A stretch of 64,000 nucleotides of DNA from Chaenocephalus aceratus (Eukaryota > Chordata > Actinopteri > Perciformes > Channichthyidae), in NCBI GenBank assembly GCA_023974075.1, contig CM043798.1, positions 6,670,173 through 6,734,172 on the forward strand. The letters are read 5' to 3'. A model generated the notes under the pieces. The model had not been told where the DNA came from, did no database searches, and was given only the letters and a program-made list of their open reading frames with translations. A program made the translations under genes and the position numbers. Below are positions 8,311 through 19,401 of the stretch, in pieces. The stretch's first letter is position 1, and every line of letters begins with the position of its first letter.

Positions 8311-8372
8311 AGGTCCTTCGTTTTAGATGATTTGCTGAGTGGAGGGTAGGGCTTATTGCGTTGAATGGGGGT
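8311..8372 (-). promoter_or_regulatory. Shared promoter-like cassette P3'
   Basis: Reverse complement of 4561-4622, placed ahead of the right-arm 165-aa ORF. Confidence 0.6.
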
Positions 8373-8907
8373 AGTCAATTATAGAATTGAGAGTTTTTTA
8401 GAAAAAAGTTCTTTAAGCGTTGTAGCTTTTTCATCTCATCTCCAGCAATAGGTCATCATTTAAGAACAAGTAATAGTTTTGTCACGATTCTACAGAAAAA
8501 AGTCAGAAAAGTATAGTTGCGTACATCAGGGTGTATCTCAAAGTATCTTGGTAACATAAAATAACTAAAAATGTAAGTTTATCAGAAAAGAAAAAACCTT
8601 GTTTATCTGAACAAGTGTTGCATACACCAAAGTGTGTCTAAAAGTATCTTAGTAACACAAGAAAAAGAGAAGAAAGCGTTAATGTTAACAAAAACTGGAT
8701 TGTTCCACTGAAATAATAAAATAAATAATTTCAAAAAGTGCGCTTAAAAAGATAAAAGTATTTTGTTAGACTATTAAGTCCACGATGGTTACATTTAACC
8801 CCTAACCCCTTTGTATTATATGTTTGTTTTCCTAATAAAGCCAGAGTCACCTGAATTAATTTAGTCTCCATACCTTTTATTTTTATTTTTTACATTTTGT
8901 AACAATC

Positions 8908-9036
8908 TTAAAACATTTGTAGAGAACAAACACTATGGTTAAAATGACTGTCTTTATGACGTCTCTCACACAGTTGGTATTTTTCACAAAATTCATTTTT
9001 AAACACATCTTCTTGATACAGAGACAACCCCGACAT
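8908..9036 (-). CDS. Small 42-aa ORF, right-arm mirror copy
   Basis: Mirror of 3897-4025. It runs downstream of P2' and is followed by the mirrored AATAAA pair. Confidence 0.3.
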   Translation of the reverse strand: MSGLSLYQEDVFKNEFCEKYQLCERRHKDSHFNHSVCSLQMF

Positions 9037-9074
9037 TCTTTTTACATAGGTAGAATACACAATGTCTTTCTTGA

Positions 9075-9137
9075 GGGGTCCTTAGTTTAAAATGCTCTGG
9101 TGAGGATGGTGTGACTTGTTATGTTGAGTGGGAGGCA
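9075..9137 (-). promoter_or_regulatory. Shared promoter-like cassette P2'
   Basis: Mirror of 3796-3858, again overlapping the end of the 266-aa ORF. Confidence 0.5.
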
Positions 9138-9919
9138 GAGTCCTCTGTAAAGGTGAGATTATTTTTCACCAGTATAATGTCCATCGATGTCTGACTCTGT
9201 TTAAAAAGTTCTTTAAGCTTTGTAGCTTTTTCATCAATCATTTTCAGCCAAGCAGTCAATGATACCCGCACTGCTGTCTGAAATACTCCACATGTAGAAT
9301 TAAAAATCTCCAAAACAAAATCATCAGAGGGGTCCTTCCCCAGCGTCTCCAAATGGCTTGCACGGTAATACCATCGCTCCGATGGTCCACTTTTAGTTTC
9401 CCAGACGGTGCTTGTCAGGACTCTTCTCACTTCTGGCAGCGGGGAAATAACTCTTTCTTCCTCCACATTGAGGGGCGGCGATGAAATCTCTTCTTTGATC
9501 TCGCATGCTGTCTGTGTTTCTTTGCTTTTCTTTGCAAATATCTTGTACACCGCCGGTTCCACTATGGTTTCTTGATGCACTACTTCTTTCGGTACCGTGG
9601 TTGCGTGGAGATCTCTGGAAGACACCAGAGTTAACACAGCCCAATCTGTTGAGGTCAGTGTCGCTTTAACACTGCGGGGTCCGTACGTTTCTCCATTCTT
9701 CAGATTGTAGAAATGCAGTTCATTCGCCATATAGTTGAATACATAACCCCAAACATCTCCATTTTTTAGATTCCATTCTTCATGAAGTTCTTCGGCTGGA
9801 GGCGTCTGAACCTGGCACATATATTGCATTCGTTTCTTGATTGGCGCTCCGTACTGATGGCTGTACGTTGTCACAGGCGTCTCACTGATTAAACCCATAT
9901 CTATGCTTCTCTTTGCCAT
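9119..9919 (-). CDS. 266-aa ORF with two PC4-like modules, right-arm mirror copy
   Basis: The translation is identical to that of 3014-3814 over all 266 codons. The two copies diverge from each other on opposite strands. Identity over this length suggests recent duplication, continuing gene conversion, or an assembly duplicate. Confidence 0.6.
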   Translation of the reverse strand: MAKRSIDMGLISETPVTTYSHQYGAPIKKRMQYMCQVQTPPAEELHEEWNLKNGDVWGYVFNYMANELHFYNLKNGETYGPRSVKATLTSTDWAVLTLVSSRDLHATTVPKEVVHQETIVEPAVYKIFAKKSKETQTACEIKEEISSPPLNVEEERVISPLPEVRRVLTSTVWETKSGPSERWYYRASHLETLGKDPSDDFVLEIFNSTCGVFQTAVRVSLTAWLKMIDEKATKLKELFKQSQTSMDIILVKNNLTFTEDSASHST

Positions 9920-10002
9920 TTTTCTTTTTTGAAAAGTGCCTTGGTGATTGGAAATGACTGGCCTGTTATCTAGTTTGAGCGTATTTATTTTCGTCTATTT
10001 CC

Positions 10003-10063
10003 ATCCCCTTACTTTTAAATGATCTGGTGAGGAGGGCGGGACATGTTATGTTGAGTGGAGGCG
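10003..10063 (-). promoter_or_regulatory. Shared promoter-like cassette P1'
   Basis: Mirror of 2870-2930, ahead of the right-arm 266-aa ORF. Confidence 0.55.
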
Positions 10064-11371
10064 GAGCCCTTGTACAAGCTGGAGGCTTCATGGAGTGAAA
10101 TGGAGCAGAAACACACATTCTTTATGGGTATTATCCCAGTGTTCTAAATCTGCCTACCTTCCCTGCACTTTTGTGTATAAAAGCTGAAAAAAGTAGATAA
10201 TGAAGTACTTTGTTTGAGTAGATTTCATTAACCCCCTGACTCTTAATGGCAGTTTGTGATTTTGAGGCTATTTCAGTGAAAAACAAGGCTGTTTTGAACA
10301 TTTGCCAGATTTATGCTTAAATTCTCTGGTAAAGTTACTGAAAAGATACACTTTTGTGTATAAAAGAGGACCACTAACATAAAGTACTCTGTTTGATGAG
10401 ATTTCGTTAGGATTCTGACTCTAAAAAAGCAAGTTTTTTTATTTAAAGACTTTTTTACAGACATTCGGCAGATTATGTGTAAAGATGCCCCCCCCATCGA
10501 GGGAGACTCTGCGTCTGCTTTGGACCCTTTGTTCTGATCAGCCCTCCTGGAGCCGCATGGAGTGCTTGGGGGCAGGAACACATTTTAAGAAAACCTCTCT
10601 TTGTTGCCTACAACAAAATCTAATCACCCATACAGCCTCATATTGGGTTTCCTTATAGTGGTGTAAAGTAATTATAAAAGACAAAGATTATGTTTTTTAA
10701 AATGTTTTATTATTTCCTCTCTTCAGAGAGACTTTTCTTATATAGTTAGTAAAAAAGTAATTACACATTAGTTCACAGTCGCTACAAATAAAAAAGAGAA
10801 TATCCTCAGGTATCACTAATAAACAATATTACGACTTTCTGAGATATTTTCACACAATATACTTGTAACTTGTTTTTTTTAATAGGGCTTCAATATATTT
10901 TGCATGTCATGCATAAACACGGTGTCATCTTTCTTGAAACTGTCCGTTTTACAGAAGAGTGAAGAATAATGGCTGTTTTCTGCTTCTTCATCCTCTGAAT
11001 TTTCCTGCACTTTTGTGTATAAAAGCTGAAAAAAGTAGATAATGAAGTACTTTGTTTTTAGTAGATTTCGTTAACCCCCTGAGGCAGTCCATAAAACTAA
11101 GAATCTGTCTCTTAACCCACCATCCCCCGAGAGCCATACTCAACTCCCCACAGCAGCTCGGGTGTGAACTCCCATACAGAATGTCAGTCACTGTGTAACA
11201 CTTTTTTAGTTTTGGTCGATGTGAGTGCTCGTATATCCTGAAATCGTTTTAAATGTTTGTTTTACTTTGCATATTTCTGCAGGTCTACCCTTGAAAAAAG
11301 AGATCTATGATCTCAATGGGACCAATCTGGTTAAATAAAGTTATATATATATTACGAATCTGTTAAATAAA

Positions 11372-11406
<35 letters not shown>

Positions 11407-12117
11407 TGACACTCTGCAGATTTGTGTGTAATTCACTCACAAAGGAACTGTAAGATACACTTTAATTAATGCAAACCCTGTCATTTTGGAGAAACCATCT
11501 CGAGTGAGCTATATTTTGAAAGTACAACCAGTTTTTGAATGATTTAAATAGTTTGTTTTACTTCGCATATTGACTGGCTAATGTGCCATTTAATTTGTGT
11601 TTTACAGCTGTATTTGTCTGCCTTTCATATCTGTGTTTTATATGTACATGCTGCCCTTCTTGGCCAGGTCACTCGTGGAAAAGAGATTTTAATCTCAATG
11701 AGTTTTTTTACCTGTTAAATAAAGAATATATATATATTATATATATAATAATGATACTGGGCACCGTACCACTAAATTAGACATAGGTTTCCAAACTAGA
11801 CCTCGGCCAAATAACAACACGCAAAGGCTTTTTATAGTAGAACCATGAATGTCTGTACAATGTCACGGCAATCCATCCAAATGTTGCTGATGTATTTAAG
11901 TTTAGACCACAGTCTTGACTATTGCTGTTTTTTCTATTTTATGGGAAAAGTAAAACATTCAGGCTCTTCGTACGGGCTTCTTTATGGCATGTACATTATA
12001 TTCTAACAGTGAACGTCACATGAATAGATAATCAAAAGCTCACTCATTATGACACCTTAAGGAAACTTACTGACACTCAAGCGGATCCCCTTGGAGAAAA
12101 GTCAGAGTCTTTTGCAG

Positions 12118-12336
12118 TCAATCCCGGGGATAAATCCTGCTCGTTCCTTCAACCTTCCTTACAGAGCCCCTCCTCCAACACACGTGACCAGAAAGAGGCT
12201 GTACTCTGAACCCACCCACCCCTACGTCGCATTCGTTTCTTGACTGGCGCTTCAGACGGTTGACTTGGTAAGCTGAATTGTCTGTCTTTTTTAAATTTAT
12301 TTTGAGCATATCTCTATATGGTCTTAGCCTAGTCAT
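12118..12336 (-). pseudogene. Remnant related to the 266-aa ORF N-terminus, mirror copy
   Basis: Mirror of 630-848, with one visible difference: its last codon before the stop is Asp instead of Val. Confidence 0.3.
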
Positions 12337-12482
12337 TTATACAGAGGCTTTCATCAGTGTGAAATTGCACATCAAAGGGCAGGCATCAAAAGCTAATTAG
12401 ATTAGACAACAAAGGGCTCTGAGGGGGAGGGGTCAAAGAGACTATCTTATTCAATACATCAAAAAGACCTCTACACAATGGG

Positions 12483-13105
12483 GTGCCTGGGGCTAATCTA
12501 ATTGCGGGGCAATTACTCCACTCTCAGGGTCAGGGGTCAAATACCTTAGCTATCTTAATTGATACAATAAAAGGCCTGTACACAAAGGGGGTGCCTGGGG
12601 CTACTATAATTGAGGGGCAATTACTCCACTCTCAGGGTCAGGGGTCAAATACCTTAGCTATCTTAATTGATACAATAAAAAGGCCTGTACACAAAGGGGG
12701 TGCCTGGGGCTAATATAATTGAGGGGCAATTACTCCACTCTCAGGGTCAGGGGTCAAATACCTTAGCTATCTTAATTGATACAATAAAAGGCCTGTACAC
12801 AAAGGGGGTGCCTGGGGCTAATATAATTGCGGGGCAATTACTCCACTCTCAGGGTCAGGGGTCAAATACCTTAGCTATCTTAATTGATACAATAAAATAC
12901 CTATACACAAAGGGGGTGCCTGGGGCTAGTCTAATTGGGGCCATTACTCCACTCTTGGGGTCAGGGGTCAAATACCTATAACTATCTTAATTGCTACAAT
13001 AAAAGGCCTATACACAAAGGGGGTGCCTGGGGCTAGTCTAATTGGGGCAATTACTCCACTCTTGGGGTCAGGGGTCAAATACCTATAACTATCTTAATTG
13101 CTACA
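12483..13105. repeat. Outer tandem array, right end (six about 108-bp units)
   Basis: GTGCCTGGGGCTA recurs at about 12483, 12591, 12700, 12808, 12916 and 13023, a period of 107-109 bp. Each unit holds CCACTCTCAGGGTCAGGGGT or a CTTGGGG variant, and ends CAATAAAAGGCCTGTACAC. The last two units are the most diverged. The array ends at about 13105 against non-repetitive sequence, which I take as the end of the element. Confidence 0.9.
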
Positions 13106-13796
13106 ATAAAAGAATCACTCCGGGGGGTCTTTCACGCCAATCTGACATCAAAGGACTTAGCTCATTTGCATAAGTAGGGAGAAGTACGACCTGTCACACC
13201 ACCTGTCACTTTTTTGAGGAAAGGAACATGTGTACTACTACTCTCCCTGAATCTCTGTAACAATAACAAGGCAATTTTGCTGTTATATGTGTATGCTGCC
13301 TTTACATGTGCACCTATTGTCATTTAAGGGTACACTACACTCCTATAGTGACATTCCTCTAAGTTCGTCTATTGGCAATGTTAAAGTATGAAGAAATCTG
13401 TAGATGATCTACATGTGGTATATGAGTCTTCAGAGAACCCCTGAACCCTGGTAGTTTTGAAGCTGTATAATCTGAAGGTTGCATTAGGAGTGTAGTCTAT
13501 CCTTGAATTATATAACATGGGAAACATTGTTAGCTTCATATATCATACCAATGTTTGATGTGACATAATAGTTGTGGTCATCATTCCTGACATTAACAGC
13601 TGGAGGCATACTCCTTGACCTGGATTTCCTCCTTTTCGGCTTAGGCCGATGTAATACTGTTGGAACAGCATCAGCATTTCCTTCTTATTTTTGTCTAAGC
13701 TCAAGGGAACCAGAGCAGAGGGCTTAAAGGGCCGCATGCGGCTCGAGGGCCGCGGGTTGCCGACCCCTGGCCTATACAGACAGTGAGCATGTGTGG
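13106..13796. other. Non-genic flank with a partial hAT end
   Basis: No ORF or promoter that I can support. Near 13728-13770 the sequence GGGCCGCATGCGGCTCGAGG, then GTTGCCGACCCCTGG, looks like the right terminus of a hAT-type repeat (reverse complement CCAGGGGTCGGCAAC). I find no matching left terminus in the window. Confidence 0.5.
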
Positions 13797-14579
13797 CAGA
13801 GTTCCCGTTAGAATATTTTTTCGCCGGTCAACATGTCCGTTAAAGTTTAAATCTTCCGGACAAAATGAGAAAAGTGCCGGTCAAAGGTCTTGTAACTACA
13901 ATAACACGGGAATAATAAACGGAGCGCTCTCTCCCTCTCCTGACAGCCCGCCAGTATCATGCAGCTCGCGGATCAGTAATGAGTGACCCGACAGTAAAAC
14001 TAAATGTATCTATAACTAGTTACGGTAGTTTGAGAGGTAATTAAAATAGCTACGTGTGATATTCTAACCTGAAGTGTGTGTTTTGTCCGCTCACCGCTGA
14101 TCATGCAGAGCTGCGTGTCGACTCGTCAGCAGCAGCTCCCGTCAGATTAGACTTCACTCGCGTTTATGTCCATATCGATCAGATCTAGCTAGTTCTAGCT
14201 AATGACTACCTGCTTATTAAAAGACACCTAAACAATAAGTGTCGCTATGCAACCGGGTGAGGCCACAAATGCAGCATTATGCATTTGTTTACATGCCCAC
14301 CGGAACCCCGAGGCATTACCAACAGATCAACGCACAATCAACCCATATAGGACATCTCTTTCTCCACATTAAGTGTTAGACATTAGAGTTGACTATTCTT
14401 GTCTGTCACATACTCTTCTTGTCTGTCACATAAGTGGTGCAAGTTGCAACTGATGTGGTATTGTGCGCTAAGCGGAAATGATTTTGAACGGACACTTTGA
14501 CCAGAGAGATTTAGATTTGCCGGTCTTCAGCATATTTTACCGGTCGTATTCCGGTAATTACCGGCTAACGGGAACTCTG
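13797..14579. mobile_element. Non-autonomous hAT element with TSD ATGTGTGG
   Basis: The ends are CAGAGTTCCCGTTAG (from 13797) and its reverse complement CTAACGGGAACTCTG (to 14579). The 8-bp target duplication ATGTGTGG is perfect at 13789-13796 and 14580-14587. Length is 783 bp, with no transposase. Subterminal CCGGTAA-type motifs repeat near the right end. An 8-bp duplication and a CAG start are typical of hAT elements. Confidence 0.9.
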
Positions 14580-14589
14580 ATGTGTGGCT

Positions 14590-14755
14590 AGCTGTAATTG
14601 GACTGATTTTATGTTTTTTATCTGTTTGTTTTTATTTGTTTTGTGTTTAGCTTTTTAATCTTATTTATTGATGTGTATCTTGTTATTTTGTATGTGATAT
14701 GGACCTTGAGTCTGAAATAAAGATTGAATTGAATTGAATATCATCTAGAGAATTA
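14590..14755 (+). repeat. Fish LINE/SINE 3' tail
   Basis: A T-rich tract is followed by GATATGGACCTTGAGTCTG, AAATAAAGATTGAATTG and AATTGAAT repeats, a short-repeat tail typical of non-LTR retrotransposons. No coding part is visible. Confidence 0.6.
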
Positions 14756-15595
14756 GAACGGCACTTATCATGGCTGCCACTGAGGGACTTCCTGGTCATT
14801 TCACTCCGTTAGGAAGGTTCCTAAGCTAAATGGACTATTTGACTTCAGCCTCAGTGCCGCCCACAGGAGATGCGAGCGGAGGACTCGAGGAGGGGAAGCA
14901 GCAGGCGGTTAGAGAAATGAGAACTCCTCTCCTCTGAGCGGTAAAGAGACGTCCATTAATGATGACAGGAGGCACAGCAGCCCTCTGTCTGACGGACAGA
15001 TGTGTTCATGACGACTTATATATTTACTTTTAATTCATTGACAGTGCGGTATAATGAGACAATAACAGGCTACAGATGCGGACATCACACAAATATATGT
15101 ATATATATATATACAATTTAAAGTATGAGAGCACTCTCAAAATAACGTAACACAATCAGAGACTGGATATATCCCCCCCTCTCCCTGGTCGCTGAATTGG
15201 GGAATTTAAATTACGGGCCAAAAGTTGTATTTACAAGTATTAAAAGTAAGCATAGGACACCAAACCAACTGAGACCCGTCTGTCTGCATCTTGTGGAAAT
15301 TGATGTAAGATATTGTACCGAAGAAGTGAGGCAGCATATTTTTGGTATGTTCATTTTAATGTCACCCATCTATAGGAGGTGTATTGCATCATGTCATCTC
15401 TAATATATGTGTGGGTTTATACATTCCTGTGTGTTAATAGTTGAAGGAACAAAAAGTACATTGTTCCTCTTAAATATAGAGAGGTTTTTTTTATAGATTC
15501 CTGAAACAATGTTCCCTTTTTCTTAAAAGTAGATTAGCGCAATAGTCTTTTTCTTTGACTTTTACCTGTTTATCAAAAGGGTGTTTTTAAGCTAT
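14756..15595. other. No gene seen
   Basis: Mixed sequence with a short TA run near 15095-15112. ORFs such as 15197-15403 have no recognisable features. Confidence 0.5.
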
Positions 15596-16260
15596 TTTTG
15601 AAGAAGGGAGATGCAGAATTAATTGTGAGTTCTGTTTTGAGTGAAAAGATTACCCCTTTGAGTGTTTTTCTGGGTTATAAGGACTTCATTGATAGGCTTT
15701 GCAAATTGCGAGGGACATTTTCCCCAGATATAATGATGCGCATCCTGCAGGCCTTCCCAACACCTGTGGCTTTCATAGCGGGAAAACATATGGACTATTG
15801 TGTGATAAGCTACATAATAAGAATGTGTTTTTCTTCAAACTGAAAACTGTTTGGTTCTCTGCTGCCCGCGCTGATTCCCTGTGAGACAGCGTTTTGGTAT
15901 CTCCCAAATGAAACTCCACCCCTTCCTGTTTCTGTTGGTATTGGGACGATGTGCATCTTGTTGTTTTTCCTCTCTTCTCGCGCGGCCCGGACCGGACCGG
16001 AAGGTCGGGGCAGCTCGTGAACAAGGCCAGGAGTAGGCATACTCCTGACATTACGCATATGATATGGCTTTGTATGGTAATGTATTATATTGTATTGCAT
16101 TATTACCTTTTATGATTAAAACAGATTTTTGTTTAACCCTCGTCCTGGTTGTTTTGAGTGTTCCTTCTTTTAAACCAAGCTCATAGGAACGGCACGGAGA
16201 AGTGCTACCTACTCCTTCAAATGGTGACCCCGACAACGTCATGACGTGGAGACGTGAGGA
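15596..16260 (+). mobile_element. Possible LTR and primer-binding-site remnant
   Basis: AATGGTGACCCCGACAACGT at about 16219-16238 resembles the primer-binding region that follows the 5' LTR in fish Gypsy-type elements. The preceding 600 bp would be the LTR. I see no matching second LTR and no intact gag or pol downstream. The only hint of pol is a short frame near 20730-20800 (LIKEGVIVTCSD). This is a tentative call. Confidence 0.3.
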
Positions 16261-16460
16261 CGTGCCGACGTGGTGACGTCAGAGTGTTTTTTTTTTTTGA
16301 GGAAGCACTGGCAGCCAGCGGACGGAGGGAGGTGCCTGGAATAATATTTGACAACTATGGATCCAACTGAAAGGTAAAACGGACGCCTGTTTCTATCGAA
16401 GGTCTGTAATTGGCTCAAGCTAAATTTTAGAGTTGTCAAAGATATTTCCAGGTGTCATTT

Positions 16461-16560
16461 ACGGTAAAGAGTGCAATGCATATTTTAGCATAGGTAGGTA
16501 ACAAAGGACTACGGTAAAGAGTGCAATGCATATTTTAGCATAGGTAGGTAACAAAGGACT
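16461..16560. repeat. Exact 50-bp tandem duplication
   Basis: ACGGTAAAGAGTGCAATGCA and the following 30 bases occur twice, at 16461-16510 and 16511-16560, with no mismatch. This indicates a recent duplication or an assembly stutter. Confidence 0.95.
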
Positions 16561-18447
16561 ACTAATATTGATAAAGCAACGGTTAGGAACCTCGGGGATT
16601 TTTCAGAATCCTGCGACTAACGTTAGCTACACGTAAAGCGATGAGAAATGTAAGACGAAGGTGCAAGGCCCCGTTGGTTTTTCAGAAATCAAGTCGGCAA
16701 TTCCGTCGGGGAAGTCCAGTGGGTTTCCTAAAAAAAGTTACCCATCCAGGGCGAAACTGAATAATGTTTCTTCAGCCTCATAGGAAGCTGGAGTGTATTA
16801 TATGTTATAAATCCAAGGGAGAGATACGCAAATTTCAAAAAGCCATTTTGAAACGAACGGAATCTCGTTCTCTTGTTCTGTGGGGTTATTAATCTAAAAA
16901 AGCTCGATAGACTGTACGGGGGAATAATTTTCTGTGAATAATTACTAATAGATAAGGGAGAAAAGTCAGATAAAGACATGCGAAGTCAGGCTGGAGGCGT
17001 GGGTTCGAGAAAGCCCCCACTTTTTCTTCACAGCTTTCCTCTGAAAAAGGAGGGAATAACATTGAAGATTAATAGATCAATGTGTCGTAGATATTTAAAT
17101 AAATAAGAAACATTGCATTGTGAATTTCGTGGTATTTGTCATTTACTGGGAAGTTTACTTATATTTCAGAGGCATTTATTGCATACAGTAACGTTGAGGG
17201 AAAGTAATAATAGGTTTTGCTGAGTATATGATGTACATGCAGGTTAAAGTTTGATTCAAATTGAACATAATAGTGGATTATTCCACCTAGAGTTTTTGTA
17301 ATATCATTAGTAGACATTAATTGTGTTTGTAAGTTTATGAAGAAAGAGTAGAAAGTAAACGGGAGGTTGTTATAAGTTTGTCAGTCAGAATGAATCTGTT
17401 AAATGGTTACGCATGACAGAGGTGATTGATGAGGGGAAACTTGAGCCGGCAGCTGCAGGGCACAGGGAGGAAAGAGAAAGACAAGTAGATGTTTTGAAGA
17501 GTTCAGAGAGAGTAAAACTTGTTTCTAAATAATGTCATATTGTTTTGTGAGTAAACATGAAATAAAAATATATTTACTAGATATAACAACAACATGTTTA
17601 ACTAAGTTGACAGAAAACTGCTATTAACCAGTTTCAGCAGCTACTGTCCTATCTGTGTTCTAAAGAGAACATATGTTGCATTTACAATTCATATTAAGGA
17701 AGTTCACAATTGATACCATTAAAGACCGTTTTGGATTAATAGGGCGTGTCGGTCAAACACTCGTGCTCAGATGGAATAAAGTGTTGAGATGTTCTCAAGA
17801 GTGGGAGTTTTCAAAACGCTTTTTAGTTTGTATTGAGACAATTAACTGATAAGGACAGAAAACTGTTCCGTGATGATTTCTTTAGGTTTTAGCTTTAGTA
17901 ATGGAGATTACATTTTGTGAGGAAACCTTTCCACCAATAATAAGTGTTCAAACATATATATTAATTAAATATGATCAGATTACTTGTTTTTCAATTATAG
18001 CGCTAAATACAGTTAGTTTTGTATTTTGTTACAGATCTAACCTGCTTGTAACACAACTTAGATAAACAATTTCAAAAAGAATAGAATAAGCAAGTGGTTA
18101 AAGGGGGTTTCCTGTTTGGCTCATTTGGTTTAGAACTGAAGTAAGGAAGAATAGTTTTTTATGAGAACTGTCATTCCTCATGGTTTGTAAAGATAAATCA
18201 TCAGTTTGTATGGACTTGGATGTAGAGATAGGATCATGGTGGAGAAGGAAGACCTTTTTTGGTTTCAAATTAAAGAAGATTTTAAAGATGAAGTTTATTT
18301 TTTCTGACTAGAATTTTAGAAGCAGGACTTCAACTAGACAAAAGAGATTTTACAATGTGGTTTTACTACTTTTAATGGAGTAAAGAATCTGGGTAGACTA
18401 CTGCCATTGATTTGTTTTAACATTCACATGTTTCAGCATTCCTGACC
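16561..18447. other. No gene seen
   Basis: AT-rich sequence with stops in all frames, possibly the decayed interior of the LTR element suggested above. Confidence 0.5.
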
Positions 18448-18455
18448 ATATAGAC

Positions 18456-19393
18456 CAGGGGTGGGGAACCTTTTTCCTCTCAAGGGCCATTTCAATGTTT
18501 ACAATATCCTCAGAGGGCCGTACAAGTTATTGACCTCTGCTTAAAAAAACTAAAATCACAGCCCATTCATTTCATTCTGTGCAAAGAAAAAGCAACCTCT
18601 TAATCCAGATATCTCACCATGACTCGCGTATGCATGCACGTGCAGGGTGTGGCGTGCTCCCCTGGGAAGATTTTTTTTTAAATGTTGAAGTTAAAAGCAT
18701 CAATCTGGTGCACTTTGAGAGCAACATTAGGAGATCTATGGACACATCTCTCAACACCCAAACACAACTGTAAGCAGATTTTCTTTTAATTTATGGATAT
18801 TTGACAAATCACTCCCCTTTCAAACTGTATTCTTCTTTATTAATAACTGTCATATAGTATTTTATACCTGTTTACTTTATTCTCTTATTTTTTTTATAAC
18901 TATAATGATCATATAAAAATGTGCCTTTACCTCACTGGTTGTAGAAAAAGCTTCTTATATTCGTTAGCATAGCTAGCTAACCAGATGCTAATGATAACAA
19001 CACAGTTATTGACTGTCTGATCAGTATGACAGATGAGCAGATCGCCACTGGGCTTTCAACTAAAGACACAGACACGCAGAAACTGCGGCATGTGTATGGA
19101 CTTATCGGTACTGCAATTTCTGAAGTGCTGGAGTGGCGTTCCGGTGCTCTCCGTCAGAACTGCACCCCTGTCAATCGAGACATATACCACGTGATGACAC
19201 GTTAGGCTCGTGTTGTGTCCAAGGACCCTGACATTGGCCAGGAAAAATAGGCACTCGCTTGTTTAATTTTTTTGCGGTCTAGATTTCTTTAATTTTTTTA
19301 TTTTTTGCGTGTGTTTATAAATTACCTCGAGGGCCATACCAAATTGTCTCGCGGGCCGTATACGGCCCGGAGGCCGGAGGTTCCCCACCCCTG
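18456..19393. mobile_element. Non-autonomous hAT element with TSD ATATAGAC
   Basis: The left end is CAGGGGTGGGGAACCT and the right end AGGTTCCCCACCCCTG. The 8-bp target duplication ATATAGAC is perfect at 18448-18455 and 19394-19401. Length is 938 bp. GGGCCGTA blocks lie just inside both ends, as in Charlie-type hATs. A 64-aa ORF inside (18579-18773) shows no transposase features. Confidence 0.92.
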
Positions 19394-19401
19394 ATATAGA
19401 C

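Larger units (their letters stand above)
1..13105. mobile_element. Large palindromic virus-like or mobile element, about 13 kb
   Basis: Two inverted arms (1-5952 and 6982-13105) flank a unique spacer (5953-6981). ORF ends pair by a constant sum: 3014 with 9919, 4650 with 8283 and 5219 with 7714 all give 12933. Near the outer ends the sum becomes 12966, because the right arm has about 33 extra bases of AT-rich sequence near 11340-11375. The arms differ only by a few substitutions and homopolymer or AT-repeat length changes. Each arm carries intron-less ORFs, shared promoter-like cassettes, and a tandem array at the outer end. I see no transposase, polymerase, integrase or capsid protein that I recognise. 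The mirrored end lies about 140 bp to the left of the window, so the element is cut by the window edge. It could be an endogenous DNA virus, a foldback-type transposon, or partly an assembly artefact. Confidence 0.75.

Noticed and set aside
12483..13105. Regular repeats resembling a CRISPR array
   Set aside because: Units are about 108 bp with no short repeat-spacer pattern, and the DNA is vertebrate.
1..13105. Identification as a herpesvirus-transposon fusion or a Polinton
   Set aside because: No herpesvirus core gene, piggyBac transposase, protein-primed polymerase, integrase or capsid gene is recognisable in the ORFs.
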